Counted from the first letter of the stretch, positions 1 to 9,150 are shown. The stretch: 64,000 nucleotides of DNA from Micromonospora coxensis (GCF_900090295.1 NZ_LT607753.1:2914001-2978000); one strand, 5' to 3'. Numbers and translations: made by a program. Notes: generated by a model not told the origin, from the sequence alone.

Positions 1-491
1 AGCAGCAGCACGATGCCGATCGCGCCGACGTTGACGATGCTGCCCTCCTCGCCGAACCAGGCGGTGGGCAGCCCGAGGAGTTCGGCGAGGTAGCCGGACC
101 AGCCGCGGGCCACCACCGCCGCGCCGAGCGCGAACTCCAGCAGCAGGTCCCAGCCGATGATCCAGGCGACGACCTCGCCCATGGTCGCGTACGCGTAGGT
201 GTAGGCGCTGCCGGCGGTCGGCACGCTGGAGGCGAGTTCGGCGTAGCAGAGCGCGGCGAGCAGGGCGACCACGCCGGCGATGGCGAACGAGACCACCACG
301 CCGGGCCCGGCGCTGTCCCGGGCCTCGATGCCGGTGAGCGTGAAGATGCCGGTGCCGATGACGATGCCGATGCCGAAGCCGGTCAGGTCGCGTGCCCTGA
401 GGTGGCGCTTGAGGCCGAGCCGGCCGTCGCTGCCGTCGGCCTCGCTCTGGGCTATCACGTCCTTGATCGGTTTGGTACGCAGCATGGACAC
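1..491 (-). CDS. APC-family amino acid permease, N-terminal part (runs off the window)
   Basis: Integral membrane transporter of the amino acid-polyamine-organocation superfamily, probably importing or exchanging an amino acid. About 163 N-terminal residues are visible. After a hydrophilic N-terminus comes the glycine-rich first helix with the family motif GIGIVIGTGIF (about residues 40-50), then a second helix ending in CYAEL and a stretch starting PTAGSAYTY, all typical of the YfnA/cationic amino acid transporter group. I chose the GTG at 491 because GGGAGGGGGAG lies 6 nt upstream; an ATG two codons downstream is possible. The C-terminal helices lie outside the window, so substrate cannot be judged. 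It is divergent from the glycoside hydrolase at 803. Confidence 0.85.
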   Translation of the reverse strand, partial: MSMLRTKPIKDVIAQSEADGSDGRLGLKRHLRARDLTGFGIGIVIGTGIFTLTGIEARDSAGPGVVVSFAIAGVVALLAALCYAELASSVPTAGSAYTYAYATMGEVVAWIIGWDLLLEFALGAAVVARGWSGYLAELLGLPTAWFGEEGSIVNVGAIGIVLL

Positions 492-714
492 CGCGCGCTC
501 CCCCTCCCACCGTGCGACCACCCTGGTGGCGGCCGGTGACCGGCGATGCTACCCAGGACGGATCCTCGTCAACCGCCTCTTCCGTCACACTCCGGTCACG
601 ACCGGGCGTGTGGATCCGGTCACGCTGCGAGATGCGCGGGGGGTCACCCGGGGCGGCACGGGCGGCGGTATCCGGACATCCAGGTCAGACCCTTGCGCGG
701 AGGCCGGACGGTGT

Positions 715-736
715 GAAAATTTTCTACCAGCGGTAG
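715..736. promoter_or_regulatory. Composite inverted repeat upstream of the GHL10 gene
   Basis: In the 311-nt divergent gap between the permease and the GHL10 gene, positions 715-724 form the perfect palindrome GAAAATTTTC, directly followed by CTACCAGCGGTAG, a second inverted repeat (724-736). This AT-rich patch is striking in such GC-rich DNA and lies about 70 nt before the start at 803, where an operator would be expected. The binding protein is unknown; an RpiR/SIS-type cell-wall sugar regulator is only a guess. Nothing else in the gap looks like a gene. Confidence 0.45.
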
Positions 737-802
737 ATAGCTTGCGGCGAATGTTGCCGCCCATCGCCGCGACACCGGGAGCCCGACGAAGGGACACACC
801 GC

Positions 803-2464
803 ATGAAGGCAACACGGCTCCGAGCCGCCGGGCTGGCCGTGGCACTGCTCGGCACGCTGGTCGCCGGCACGCCCGCGAGCGCCGCACCGGACACCACCAC
901 CATTCCCACCACCACCGACTGCACCACCGACCCGGCCACCCCCAAGCGCCAGTTCCGCGCCATGTGGATCTCCTCCGTGGTCAACATCGACTGGCCGACC
1001 AAGGCCTCCCAGACCGCGCCGGACCGGATCGCCACCCAGCAGGCCGAGTACCTGGGCTGGCTCGACCTGGCGCAGAAGCTGCACCACAACGCCGTCGTGG
1101 TGCAGGTCCGCCCGACCGCCGACGCGTTCTGGCCGTCGCCGCACGAGCCGTGGTCGGAGTACCTGACCGGGGTGCGCGGGCAGGACCCGGGCTGGGACCC
1201 GCTCGCCTTCCTCGTCACCGAGGCGCACAAGCGCAACCTGGAGTTCCACGCCTGGTTCAACCCGTACCGGATCTCGATGCCGGCCCCGGGCGGCGCCGGC
1301 GCGGACATCACCAAGCTGGCCCCCGGCCACCCGGCCCGCCAGCACCCGGAGTGGACCTTCGCCTACCCGCCGGCCGGCGTCGCCGGCAGCCGGCTCTACT
1401 ACAACCCCGGCCTGCCCGAGGTCCGCGAGTTCGTCCAGACCGCGATGATGGACGCGGTCCAGCGGTACGACATCGACGGCGTGCACTTCGACGACTACTT
1501 CTACCCGTACCCGAGCGGCACCCACCAGGTGCCCGACGACGCCACGTTCGCCGCCCACAACCGGGGCTTCACCGACAAGGCGGACTGGCGGCGGGACAAC
1601 ATCAACCTGCTGATCCGGGAGATGAACGACCGGATCAAGGCGGCCAAGCCGTGGGTCAAGTTCGGGGTGAGCCCGTTCGGCATCTGGCGCAACAAGTCGG
1701 TCGACCCGCTCGGCTCGGACACCACCGGCTCGCAGTCGTACGACATCATCTCCGCCGACACCCGTAAGTGGATCAAGGAGGAGTGGATCGACTACGTGGT
1801 GCCGCAGCTCTACTGGTACATCGGCCAGTACCCGGCCGCCGACTACGCGCGGCTGGTGCCGTGGTGGGCCGAGCAGGTGCGCGGCACCCGGGTGCAGCTC
1901 TACATCGGTCAGGCCGACTACAAGAGCGGCGAGCCGGCGTACGGGCCGTACTGGATGAACCCGCGGGAGTTGTCGGACCACCTGACGCTCAACCGGTCGT
2001 ACCCGGAGGTGCTCGGCAACGTGCACTTCTCGGCCGTGCAGGTGAAGGCCAACCGGCTCGGGGCGACCGACATCTACGCCGCCGAGCACTACTCCCGGCC
2101 GGCGCTGCCGCCGAGGATGACCCACCTGCCGGCGAAGCCGCTGCTGTTCCCCGTGGTGACGAGGGTCGAGCGGTCCGCCGACGGGGTGCGGTTGAGCTGG
2201 CGGCAGCCGGCCGACGGCCACGGCCCGCTGGGCACGGCCACCTCGTACGCGATCTACCGCTTCGACGGCAACGGCCCGGTCGACCCCTGCGGCTTCGCCG
2301 ACGCGGCGCACCTGGTCGGCACCGTGCGCGCCGACGCGACCACGGACGTGCAGTCCTGGCGGGACGAGACGGCGACGCCCGGCGCGACGTACACGTACGC
2401 CGTGACGGCGCTGGACCGGCTCTGGAACGAGAGCGCGCCGAGCCCGGTACGGGTGGTGCGCTGA
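803..2464 (+). CDS. Secreted GHL10-family glycoside hydrolase-like protein (DUF187) with C-terminal FnIII-like domain
   Basis: A 553-residue exported protein. Residues 1-28 form a Sec signal peptide ending ASA-AP. The body matches the glycosyl hydrolase-like 10 family (YngK-like): FRAMWISSVVNIDWP near residue 52, a VVVQVRP strand near 100, and DIDGVHFDDYFYPYP near 222, an acidic strand end typical of the TIM-barrel active site. The last ~100 residues look like a fibronectin type III domain. Members act on bacterial cell-surface or wall-linked glycans, but the exact substrate is not settled for the family. The start is supported by AAGGGA about 8 nt upstream. It is monocistronic: a strong terminator follows at 2473 and a palindrome lies upstream. 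Confidence 0.88.
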   Translation: MKATRLRAAGLAVALLGTLVAGTPASAAPDTTTIPTTTDCTTDPATPKRQFRAMWISSVVNIDWPTKASQTAPDRIATQQAEYLGWLDLAQKLHHNAVVVQVRPTADAFWPSPHEPWSEYLTGVRGQDPGWDPLAFLVTEAHKRNLEFHAWFNPYRISMPAPGGAGADITKLAPGHPARQHPEWTFAYPPAGVAGSRLYYNPGLPEVREFVQTAMMDAVQRYDIDGVHFDDYFYPYPSGTHQVPDDATFAAHNRGFTDKADWRRDNINLLIREMNDRIKAAKPWVKFGVSPFGIWRNKSVDPLGSDTTGSQSYDIISADTRKWIKEEWIDYVVPQLYWYIGQYPAADYARLVPWWAEQVRGTRVQLYIGQADYKSGEPAYGPYWMNPRELSDHLTLNRSYPEVLGNVHFSAVQVKANRLGATDIYAAEHYSRPALPPRMTHLPAKPLLFPVVTRVERSADGVRLSWRQPADGHGPLGTATSYAIYRFDGNGPVDPCGFADAAHLVGTVRADATTDVQSWRDETATPGATYTYAVTALDRLWNESAPSPVRVVR

Positions 2465-2472
2465 CCGATCCG

Positions 2473-2506
2473 CGAATGCCCCGGGCGATCCTGCCCGGGG
2501 CATTCG
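2473..2506 (+). terminator. Intrinsic terminator after the GHL10 gene
   Basis: Perfect 14-bp stem (2473-2486 pairing with 2493-2506) with a 6-nt loop, starting 9 nt after the stop codon and followed by TCTGTTT. Confidence 0.85.
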
Positions 2507-2638
2507 TCTGTTTCGACGCCTGTCACCAATAATTCGCACCCGTCACGACCGACCGCCGCGAACCCGATCGACACTGATCGACATCCGGTGACCCGCCGGT
2601 AACCCATCGCCACACCGCACATCCCCGCGGAGGTAACC

Positions 2639-3181
2639 GTGACCAGACGCCTCGCCACCCTGCTCGCCTCGGGCACGATCGCACTGCTCACCGCGCTCGG
2701 CCTGGCCACCCCGGCGGCCGCCGCCGTCAGCACCGAACAGAAGCTCAGCGTGCTGAGCAGCTGGACGCAGACCAGCGCCACCAGCTACAACGCCTGGAAC
2801 GCGGCCCGGCTGGACAAGGCCCCCTGGTCCGGGTACGCCTTCGACTGGTCGACCGACTACTGCTCGTCCAGCCCGGACAACCCGCTCGGCTTCACCTTCA
2901 ACCTCTCCTGCTACCGCCACGACTTCGGCTACCGCAACTACAAGGCGATGGGGCAGTTCTCGGCCAACAAGCCCCGCCTCGACAGCGCCTTCTACGCCGA
3001 CCTGAAGCGGGTCTGCGCCCGGTACAACGTCGTCGTCCAGCCCGCCTGCTACAGCCTGGCCTGGACCTACTACCAGGCGGTCAAGGCCTTCGGCACGGTG
3101 GCCGCCGTGCAGCAGTCCGACATCGACCGGGCCGCCCGGATGAAGGCCGACGCCGAGCGTCGGGCCGCCCTGCGCGGCTGA
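2639..3181 (+). CDS. Secreted prokaryotic phospholipase A2
   Basis: Hydrolyses the sn-2 ester of glycerophospholipids outside the cell. The 180-residue precursor has a signal peptide (about 1-28, ending PAAAA). The mature protein carries the actinobacterial PLA2 signature CYRHDFGYRNY, with Cys91 and the catalytic His94-Asp95 pair, plus three further Cys residues that would form the two family disulfides. Length fits the Streptomyces violaceoruber-type enzymes (Pfam Phospholip_A2_3). The start is a GTG behind CGGAGG. It stands alone, with terminators on both sides, next to another secreted hydrolase. A calcium requirement is expected from the family and was not inferred from sequence. Confidence 0.92.
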   Translation: MTRRLATLLASGTIALLTALGLATPAAAAVSTEQKLSVLSSWTQTSATSYNAWNAARLDKAPWSGYAFDWSTDYCSSSPDNPLGFTFNLSCYRHDFGYRNYKAMGQFSANKPRLDSAFYADLKRVCARYNVVVQPACYSLAWTYYQAVKAFGTVAAVQQSDIDRAARMKADAERRAALRG

Positions 3182-3188
3182 CCCGCCC

Positions 3189-3225
3189 GGCACGCGCGGC
3201 TGCGGTCACCGCAGCCGCGCGTGCC
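3189..3225. terminator. Bidirectional terminator between convergent genes
   Basis: Perfect 17-bp stem (3189-3205 with 3209-3225) and a 3-nt loop, placed between the PLA2 stop and the stop of the convergent cyclase/ATPase gene at 3250. Confidence 0.85.
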
Positions 3226-3249
3226 CGCACCGGCGGACGATCCGCCCGG

Positions 3250-6078
3250 TCAGGCCCACTCGCAGCGGCCCAGCTCCCAGCGGGCCGGTTCGGTCGGACG
3301 CGGCGCCGCCGTCCCGGCGGAACGGAAACGGACCGAGTCCTCCCCCAGGTCGGGGTGCTCCACCGACAGGGCCAGCGCCGCCGCCTCCTCCAGACCCAGC
3401 AGGCCACCCTCGCCGTACGCCGTGTCGAAGGCCGCGTCACCGATCCTGCGGCGCAGCGAGGACTGCTGCTCCAGCCAGTACGGCCCGTAGATGCCGGGAC
3501 TGGCCCGCAGCCGCGCCCGGGTGGCCTGCGCCGCGCCGAAGAGCCGGGCCGCGGTGACCGGGTCGTCGACCACGCAGCGCACCGCCACCGCGCTGACCGT
3601 GTCGCAGGCCCGCCCGTGGTAGCCGTGGCTCATCCGGGAGCGCAGCGCCACCAGCAGGTGCTCGTGCGCCGCGACCACGTCGCCCCGGGCCAGCGCGACC
3701 ATGCCGAGCAGCATGTCCACCGAACGCCGGCCCCGCTCGACCGGGCGGGCCGCCTCCACCGGGCGGGCCGCGCCCAGCAGCTCGGCCGCCTCGTCCAGCG
3801 CGTCGCGCCGCCACAGCAGCTCGGCCAGGATGTAGACGGCGAAGAGCGCGTCCCCGGCCACCTCCTGCTCGTGCGCCCAGTCGATCACCTCGCGGCAGAC
3901 CCGCTCCGCCTCGGCGAACTGCCCCATGTCGATCAACGGGGCGGCCCGTCCGGCCAGCACCCGGGCGAGCAGGCCGGCGTCCCCGGCCTGCCGGGCCGCC
4001 GCCTCCGCCCGCTGGGAGAAACGCAGCTCCTCGGCGAACTCGCCGTCCGCGCCGGCGTGCAACGAGTGCAGGTGGTACGCCGCCGCCAGCTCCGCCTCCG
4101 GAATCTGCTCGCCGGTCTCGGCGATCCGGCCGTACAGCCGGAACAGCCAGAGCCGGGCCTCCCGGGACAGCCCCCGCTCGCGCCACCACTGGTCCAGGCC
4201 GCCGGCCAGCCGCAGCCCCGCCCGCGCGCTGCCGCCGGTGGCGCACCAGCGCAGGGCCGCGCGCAACTCCCCGGCCAGCGGGTCGAGCGCGTACAGCGAG
4301 AGGGTGACCGGTCGCCCGTCCGGCCCGAGGTGGGCCTGCTCCAGCGCGTACGACGCCCAGGCCACGTGCCGGTCCCGCGCGCCCTGCTCCTCGCCCGCCT
4401 CGGCCAGCCGCCGGGCCGCGTACGCCCGGATCGGGTCGAGCATCCGGTACGTGCTGCCCGTCGCGGACGGCTCGGCCAGCACCATCGACTTGTCCACCAG
4501 CACCGACAGCGCGTCGAACGGGTCGTCGTCGAGCAACCACTCCACCGTGGGCAGACTGACCGGCCCGGCGAACACCGCCAGCCAGCGCAGCAGCCGGGAG
4601 GCGCGCGGCCCCAACGTCCGGTACGACCAGGTCACCGTCGCCTGCATGGTGAGGTGACGCTCCACGGCGGACCGCTGCACGGCCCGGTGCGCAGGTGACC
4701 GGGGCGTGCCGCCGGCCGCCGCGGCGACCAGGTCCACGGTGTCCTGCTGGTTGCCCGTCCAGCCGTGCTCCACCGGCGGTGCGGGATCGACCCGCCCGGC
4801 GTCCAGCGCGCCCAGCACGTCGTCGAGACGGGCGGCGAGCTGCCCGGCGGAGAGCACCCGCAGCCGGGCGGCGGCCAGCTCGATCGCCAGGGGCAGACCG
4901 TCCAGCCGCTGCACCACCCGGTGCAGGTCGCCGACCTCGGCCCAGTCCGGTGGCCGGCCGCCCCGGGCCGCCGCCGTCCGGTCGAGCAGCAGCGCCACCG
5001 CGTCGCTCTCCACCCGCCCCGGCTGCGGGTCGACCGAGAGCGGCGGGATCCGCCAGACCACCTCGCCGGGCAGCCCGAAGGACTCCCGGCTGGTGGCCAG
5101 CACCCGCACCCCGCCACCCCCGGCGAGCAGCCGGGAGATCACCTCGGCGCAGGCGGCGGGCTGGGCGTCGCAGGTGTCCAGCACCACCAGCATCCGGCGG
5201 GCGGCGGCGTACTCGACCAGGGTGTCCAGCATCGGGCGGCCCGGCTCCGGCCGCAGCCCGAGCACCGCGGCGATCGCGAACGCCACCAGCCCCGGGTCGG
5301 TGACCGTGGCGATGTCGACGAACCACACCCCGTCCGGGTACGCCTCGACCAGCCCGGAGGCCAGCTCCACGGCCAGCCGGGTCTTGCCCGCGCCACCCGC
5401 GCCGAGCACGGTGACCAGCCGGTGCCGGCGGACCAGCAGGTCCAGCTCGGCCCGCTCGGTGCGCCGGCCGATGAAGGAGGTGACCTGGGTGGGCAGGTTG
5501 TGCGCCGCCGCGTCGGCGGTGCGCGGCCGGGGGAACTGCCGTTCCAGCCCGGGCGCGACGAGCTGGAAGAGCCGTTCCCGGTCGTCGAAGCCCCGTAACC
5601 GGTGCAGGCCGAGGTCGAGCAGGGTCGCCCCGGACGGGAGCGGGTCGGCGCGGCGGGCGGTCGACGCCGAGCAGAGCACCTGCCCGCCGTGCGCGGCGGC
5701 GGCGACCCGCGCGGCGCGGTGCACCTCCGGGCTGGCGTACTCGCCGTCGCGGGGCTCGGCGTAGCCGGTGTGCAGCCCCATCCGGACCCGCGGCGTGGCG
5801 TCCTCGTTCGGCCAGTCGTGGGTGGACAGCGCCCGCTGCGCGGTCAGGCAGGCGGTCAGCGCCTTGGCGGCGTCGGGGAAGGCGAGGAAGAACGAGTCCC
5901 CCTCGGTCAGCAGCTCCGCGCCGTCGGTCGCGGCCAGCGTGTCCCGCAGCAGCCGGCGGTGCTCGCGCAGCACGGGGCGGTACTCCGGTCCGAGCAGCTG
6001 GGCCAGCCGGGTCGAGCCCTCGATGTCGGTGAAGACGAAGGTCACCCAACCGCTCGGGAGGTGGATCCGTGGCGACAT
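3250..6078 (-). CDS. Class III adenylate/guanylate cyclase domain fused to an NB-ARC/STAND ATPase with C-terminal helical repeats
   Basis: A 942-residue cytosolic signalling protein. Residues ~10-165 resemble a class III nucleotidyl cyclase homology domain (FVFTDIEGSTRLAQLLG; TEGDSFFLAF). Residues ~190-460 form an NB-ARC/AfsR-like ATPase: Walker A GAGGAGKTR near 225 and a Walker B-like MLVVLDTCD near 296. The rest is Ala/Leu-rich and TPR-like. I place the start at ATG 6078 because GGAGG lies 8 nt upstream; an ATG 20 codons earlier has no such site. The metal-binding Asp of TDIEGS and the following GDS loop are present, so cyclase activity is possible, but many such domains in actinobacteria are degenerate. 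There is no DNA-binding domain, unlike AfsR. Ligand and partner are unknown. Confidence 0.85.
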   Translation of the reverse strand: MSPRIHLPSGWVTFVFTDIEGSTRLAQLLGPEYRPVLREHRRLLRDTLAATDGAELLTEGDSFFLAFPDAAKALTACLTAQRALSTHDWPNEDATPRVRMGLHTGYAEPRDGEYASPEVHRAARVAAAAHGGQVLCSASTARRADPLPSGATLLDLGLHRLRGFDDRERLFQLVAPGLERQFPRPRTADAAAHNLPTQVTSFIGRRTERAELDLLVRRHRLVTVLGAGGAGKTRLAVELASGLVEAYPDGVWFVDIATVTDPGLVAFAIAAVLGLRPEPGRPMLDTLVEYAAARRMLVVLDTCDAQPAACAEVISRLLAGGGGVRVLATSRESFGLPGEVVWRIPPLSVDPQPGRVESDAVALLLDRTAAARGGRPPDWAEVGDLHRVVQRLDGLPLAIELAAARLRVLSAGQLAARLDDVLGALDAGRVDPAPPVEHGWTGNQQDTVDLVAAAAGGTPRSPAHRAVQRSAVERHLTMQATVTWSYRTLGPRASRLLRWLAVFAGPVSLPTVEWLLDDDPFDALSVLVDKSMVLAEPSATGSTYRMLDPIRAYAARRLAEAGEEQGARDRHVAWASYALEQAHLGPDGRPVTLSLYALDPLAGELRAALRWCATGGSARAGLRLAGGLDQWWRERGLSREARLWLFRLYGRIAETGEQIPEAELAAAYHLHSLHAGADGEFAEELRFSQRAEAAARQAGDAGLLARVLAGRAAPLIDMGQFAEAERVCREVIDWAHEQEVAGDALFAVYILAELLWRRDALDEAAELLGAARPVEAARPVERGRRSVDMLLGMVALARGDVVAAHEHLLVALRSRMSHGYHGRACDTVSAVAVRCVVDDPVTAARLFGAAQATRARLRASPGIYGPYWLEQQSSLRRRIGDAAFDTAYGEGGLLGLEEAAALALSVEHPDLGEDSVRFRSAGTAAPRPTEPARWELGRCEWA

Positions 6079-6221
6079 GCGTGGAACCTCCGCCCTGACG
6101 TCGGGTACATGCTGCCCTATGGTCGGGCCGTCACGCATCGTGAGAACGGCCGGGCGGCGTCCGACTCAAGGTGCCATCCGACCAGGCCGTCGGCAAGGCG
6201 GGAGAGCAGGGCCGGCGGCGG

Positions 6222-6446
6222 TCAGCCGCAGCAGCCGCCACCGCAGCACCCACCGCCACCGGACGGCGCCGGGGCGGCGGAGGGCGAGCCGACGCCGCCC
6301 CGCCCGGTGACCGCGACGGTGGAGAGCAGCTTGACGGTGTCGGCGTGACCCTGGGGGCAGGACGCCGGCGCACCGGCGTCGGCCATCGGGCGGTTGACCT
6401 CGAAGGTGTCGCCGCAGGCGCGGCAACGGAACTCGTACCGGGGCAT
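6222..6446 (-). CDS. FmdB-family zinc ribbon protein
   Basis: A 74-residue protein of the FmdB/CxxC_CxxC_SSSS family, a small zinc ribbon often called a putative regulator; the biochemical role is unknown. Cys8-x2-Cys11 forms the first knuckle. The second is CPQGH (Cys30, His34), so one usual Cys is replaced by His. The tail is a Gly/Cys run (GGGGCCGGGCCG), unusual for the family and possibly a further metal site or just low complexity. TACGCT lies 6 nt before the ATG, and the transcript may be leaderless; GGAGGC is also there. It sits between the convergent-side cyclase gene and the divergent transglycosylase. Confidence 0.85.
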   Translation of the reverse strand: MPRYEFRCRACGDTFEVNRPMADAGAPASCPQGHADTVKLLSTVAVTGRGGVGSPSAAPAPSGGGGCCGGGCCG

Positions 6447-6502
6447 GCCTCCAGCGTACGGCCGGGCCTGACGCTCCGGTGGGCATGGGTGATACTCGAC
6501 GG

Positions 6503-7966
6503 GTGAGCGGCGAGGAGAGTGCGACCGTGCGACCCCTGCGACCGGCGACGCCGCCCGACGGGCCGCTCGGCAGCTCCGGCGCCGCGCCCGACCCGGCCCC
6601 GCTGCCCCGGCCCCGCCGACCGGTCCCGGACGAGGCCACCCCGGCCACGTCGCCGGCCCCGGACGGACCGGCCGCTGTGGACCGGCCTGTCGGCACCGAC
6701 GCGCCGACTACCGGCCGGACCGGGGCCGGCAGCGCCGCGCCGGCTGCTGCCGCCGAGGTCGACGGCGCCGTGGCGACCGGCGCGAAGGCCACCGACCCGA
6801 AGGCGGACGCCACCAAGGCCGACGCCGCCACGCCTGACGCGACCCGGCCTGGTGACGCGAAGGCCGACGGCACGAAGGCCGACGGCGCGAAGGCCGACGG
6901 CGCGAAGGCCGGGCCGCCCGAGGGCGAGCCTGCCAAGAGCGAGCCTGCCAAGAGCGAGGCGGCCAAGAGCGAGGCGGCGACGGCCGACGCGGCCAAGGGA
7001 GTGCCGGGGAGGCGGCGGCGCATTCCGTTCGCGCACGCGGTCCGGCTCCCCCCGCCCCGGCAGGCGGTCGCCGGCGCGGCCCGGGCCACCCGGGCCTGGT
7101 CCCGCCGGCCCAGCGGCCGGCTGACCCTGCCCGGGCTGTTCCTCTTCGCGCTGGTCGCCGCGACCGGCGCGGTCGGCGCGGTCGTGGTCCCGTCGGCCGT
7201 CCGGCAGGCCAGGCCGGTCGCCGTGGACGCGACCGAGCCGGGTCCCGTCGTCGTACCCGCGCCGGGCGCGCTGCCCGGGGCCACGGTGGCGCCGGTGCCG
7301 CCCGGGGTGACCCCGCCGGCCGGGCTGCCGCCCGTCACGCCGCTGCCCGGCGGCGCGACGCCGACCACGCCGGCCGCCGGACCGGTCACCGGCCGCCCGG
7401 CGGACGCCCTCGCCGCCTGGGCGCGGACCACCGGCGCGAAGGTCGGCGTCTCCCCGGTGGCGATGCAGGCGTACGGCTACGCCGAGCTGGTGCTGGCCGA
7501 GACGAACCGGAGCTGCCAGCTCAGCTGGACCACGCTCGCCGCGATCGGGTACGTCGAGTCCCGGCACGGGCAGGCCAACGGCGCCCGGCTCGGCTCGACG
7601 GGCCGGGCCGAGCCGGAGATCATCGGCGACCCGCTGGACGGCAACGGCGGCCGGATGCTGATCCGGGACACCGACCGGGGGCTCTTCGACCGGGACACCA
7701 CCTACGACCGGGCGATCGGGCCGATGCAGTTCATCCCGACCACCTGGCAGGAAATCGGCGCGGACGCCGACAACGACGGCCGCAAGGACCCGCACGACCT
7801 GGACGACGCGGCGCTGGCCGCCGGGAAGTACCTGTGCAAGGGCGGCCGGAACATGACCGTCCCCGGTGACTGGTGGGGCGCGATCCTGTCCTACAACGAC
7901 GTACGCCGCTACGCCACCGACGTGTACGACAAGGCCAATGAGTACGGACGGGCCAGCCGCACGTGA
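6503..7966 (+). CDS. Membrane-anchored lytic murein transglycosylase (SLT/MltB-like)
   Basis: Cleaves peptidoglycan glycan strands at the outer face of the membrane. About 487 residues: a long disordered cytosolic N-terminus with Lys/Ala repeats (units like KADGA and AKSE, residues ~95-165), one transmembrane helix near 207-229, a Pro/Gly linker, then a transglycosylase domain. The domain carries AAIGYVESRHG with catalytic Glu352, then AIGPMQFIPTTW and ILSYNDVRRYA. Start: GTG 6503 has GATACT 6 nt upstream (leaderless pattern), while GTG 6527 has GAGGAG in front; either could be used, and the N-terminal difference is 8 residues. The basic N-terminal tail may bind nucleic acid or other polyanions, which is speculation. 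Confidence 0.85.
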   Translation: MSGEESATVRPLRPATPPDGPLGSSGAAPDPAPLPRPRRPVPDEATPATSPAPDGPAAVDRPVGTDAPTTGRTGAGSAAPAAAAEVDGAVATGAKATDPKADATKADAATPDATRPGDAKADGTKADGAKADGAKAGPPEGEPAKSEPAKSEAAKSEAATADAAKGVPGRRRRIPFAHAVRLPPPRQAVAGAARATRAWSRRPSGRLTLPGLFLFALVAATGAVGAVVVPSAVRQARPVAVDATEPGPVVVPAPGALPGATVAPVPPGVTPPAGLPPVTPLPGGATPTTPAAGPVTGRPADALAAWARTTGAKVGVSPVAMQAYGYAELVLAETNRSCQLSWTTLAAIGYVESRHGQANGARLGSTGRAEPEIIGDPLDGNGGRMLIRDTDRGLFDRDTTYDRAIGPMQFIPTTWQEIGADADNDGRKDPHDLDDAALAAGKYLCKGGRNMTVPGDWWGAILSYNDVRRYATDVYDKANEYGRASRT

Positions 7967-8035
7967 TGTGATCGTCCGCGTACATTGCCGGACCGGACAC
8001 TTCCCCCGGGCAGCCGTTGCCGGCAAGCTGTACGG

Positions 8036-9055
8036 GTGATGGTGCGCGAGTGGGATCCCCGGACCGCGTCGTCCGACGAGATCGCGGCCGTGCTGGACAC
8101 GCTGAACGCGGTCCTGGCGGCGGACCTCCCGCAGGACCCGCCCTGGCGGGAGAGCTCCCTGCGGGAGTACCTCTCCGAGGTGATGCCGGGCGAGCGACGG
8201 ATCTCCTGGGTCGCCGAGGGCGATCCGGGCCCCGACGGCGCGCCCGGGCGGATCCTCGGCCACGTCCACGTGCTGCTCCTCGGTGACATCGGCGTGCTGG
8301 AGGTGCTGGTGCACCCCGAGGTGCGCCGCACCGGCCTGGGTCGTCAGCTGGTGCTGACCGCCGCCCGCCGGGTCTACCAGGAGGGCTTCCAGTCGATCGG
8401 CGTCGAGGTGGTCGGCGACACTCCCGCCGTCGCCTTCTACGAGTCGCTCGGCTTCCTCCGCGAGTACGTGGAGACCCGCAGCGTGCTCGACCTGAACACG
8501 GTCGACTGGCCGGCGCTGACCGAGATGGCCGGCGGCGTGGGCGCCGGGTACCACCTGGAGTTCTGCCCGGGCGGGCCGCCGGACGAGCTGATAGAGGCGT
8601 ACGCCCGGGCCAAGGCCGAGGTGCGCGACGTCGACGACGGCGAGCTACGCCCCAGCTCGTACGACCCGCAGCGGCTGCGGGACAGCCTGGACACCCTGCA
8701 CCGGCGCGGCATGAAGCCGTACATCGTGCTGGCCCTGCACGAGCAGACCGGGCAGGTGGCCGGGCTGACCGAGGTGGTGGTGCCGGCGCAGCACCCCACT
8801 CGCGCCGACCAGTACGACACCATCGTGGTGCAGGATCACCGGGGCTACGGCATCGACCGGGCGATCAAGGCCCGGATGCTGCTGGAGCTGCGCTCGGCCG
8901 AGCCCGAGCTGGGCGAGGTGCAGACCTGGAACGCCCAGGCCAACGAGGCGATGCTCAAGGTCAACGCCGAGTTGGGCTACCGCCCCGACCGGGAGTGGTG
9001 TGAATACAGCGTGGACGTCGCCGAACTGGTGCACCGGCTCGACGCCTCCCGCTGA
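8036..9055 (+). CDS. Tandem GNAT-family acetyltransferase
   Basis: About 339 residues with two GNAT folds, the layout of mycothiol acetyltransferase (MshD) and related tandem enzymes. The first half has a clear acetyl-CoA motif (LVHPEVRRTGLGRQLV, then AVAFYESLGF). The second half has YGIDRAIKARML and NAEANEAML-like elements (NAQANEAMLKVNAELGYRP), the C-terminal GNAT signature. Substrate is not clear; the protein lacks features that would make me call it MshD. Starts GTG 8036 and ATG 8039 are adjacent; CAAGCT lies 6 nt before 8036, and there is no ribosome binding site, suggesting a leaderless message. A second tandem GNAT protein occurs at 61697. Confidence 0.85.
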   Translation: MMVREWDPRTASSDEIAAVLDTLNAVLAADLPQDPPWRESSLREYLSEVMPGERRISWVAEGDPGPDGAPGRILGHVHVLLLGDIGVLEVLVHPEVRRTGLGRQLVLTAARRVYQEGFQSIGVEVVGDTPAVAFYESLGFLREYVETRSVLDLNTVDWPALTEMAGGVGAGYHLEFCPGGPPDELIEAYARAKAEVRDVDDGELRPSSYDPQRLRDSLDTLHRRGMKPYIVLALHEQTGQVAGLTEVVVPAQHPTRADQYDTIVVQDHRGYGIDRAIKARMLLELRSAEPELGEVQTWNAQANEAMLKVNAELGYRPDREWCEYSVDVAELVHRLDASR

Positions 9056-9150
9056 CCACGAATTCACCACACCGCCGCCCGAGGGATGGACGGCGGCCAG
9101 CACCGACCCTTAACGTGCGTTAGTTCACGTCCACCCATCGTGGAGGCCCC

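Noticed and set aside
644..2539. A 631-codon open frame on the minus strand across the GHL10 gene
   Set aside because: It is an antisense artefact of high GC at third positions; the plus-strand protein has a signal peptide and family motifs.
9111..9136. TAACGTGCGTTA and GTTCACG before the nuclease as a PHO box
   Set aside because: Only one GTTCAC unit is present and no 11-nt repeat follows, so phosphate control is not supported.
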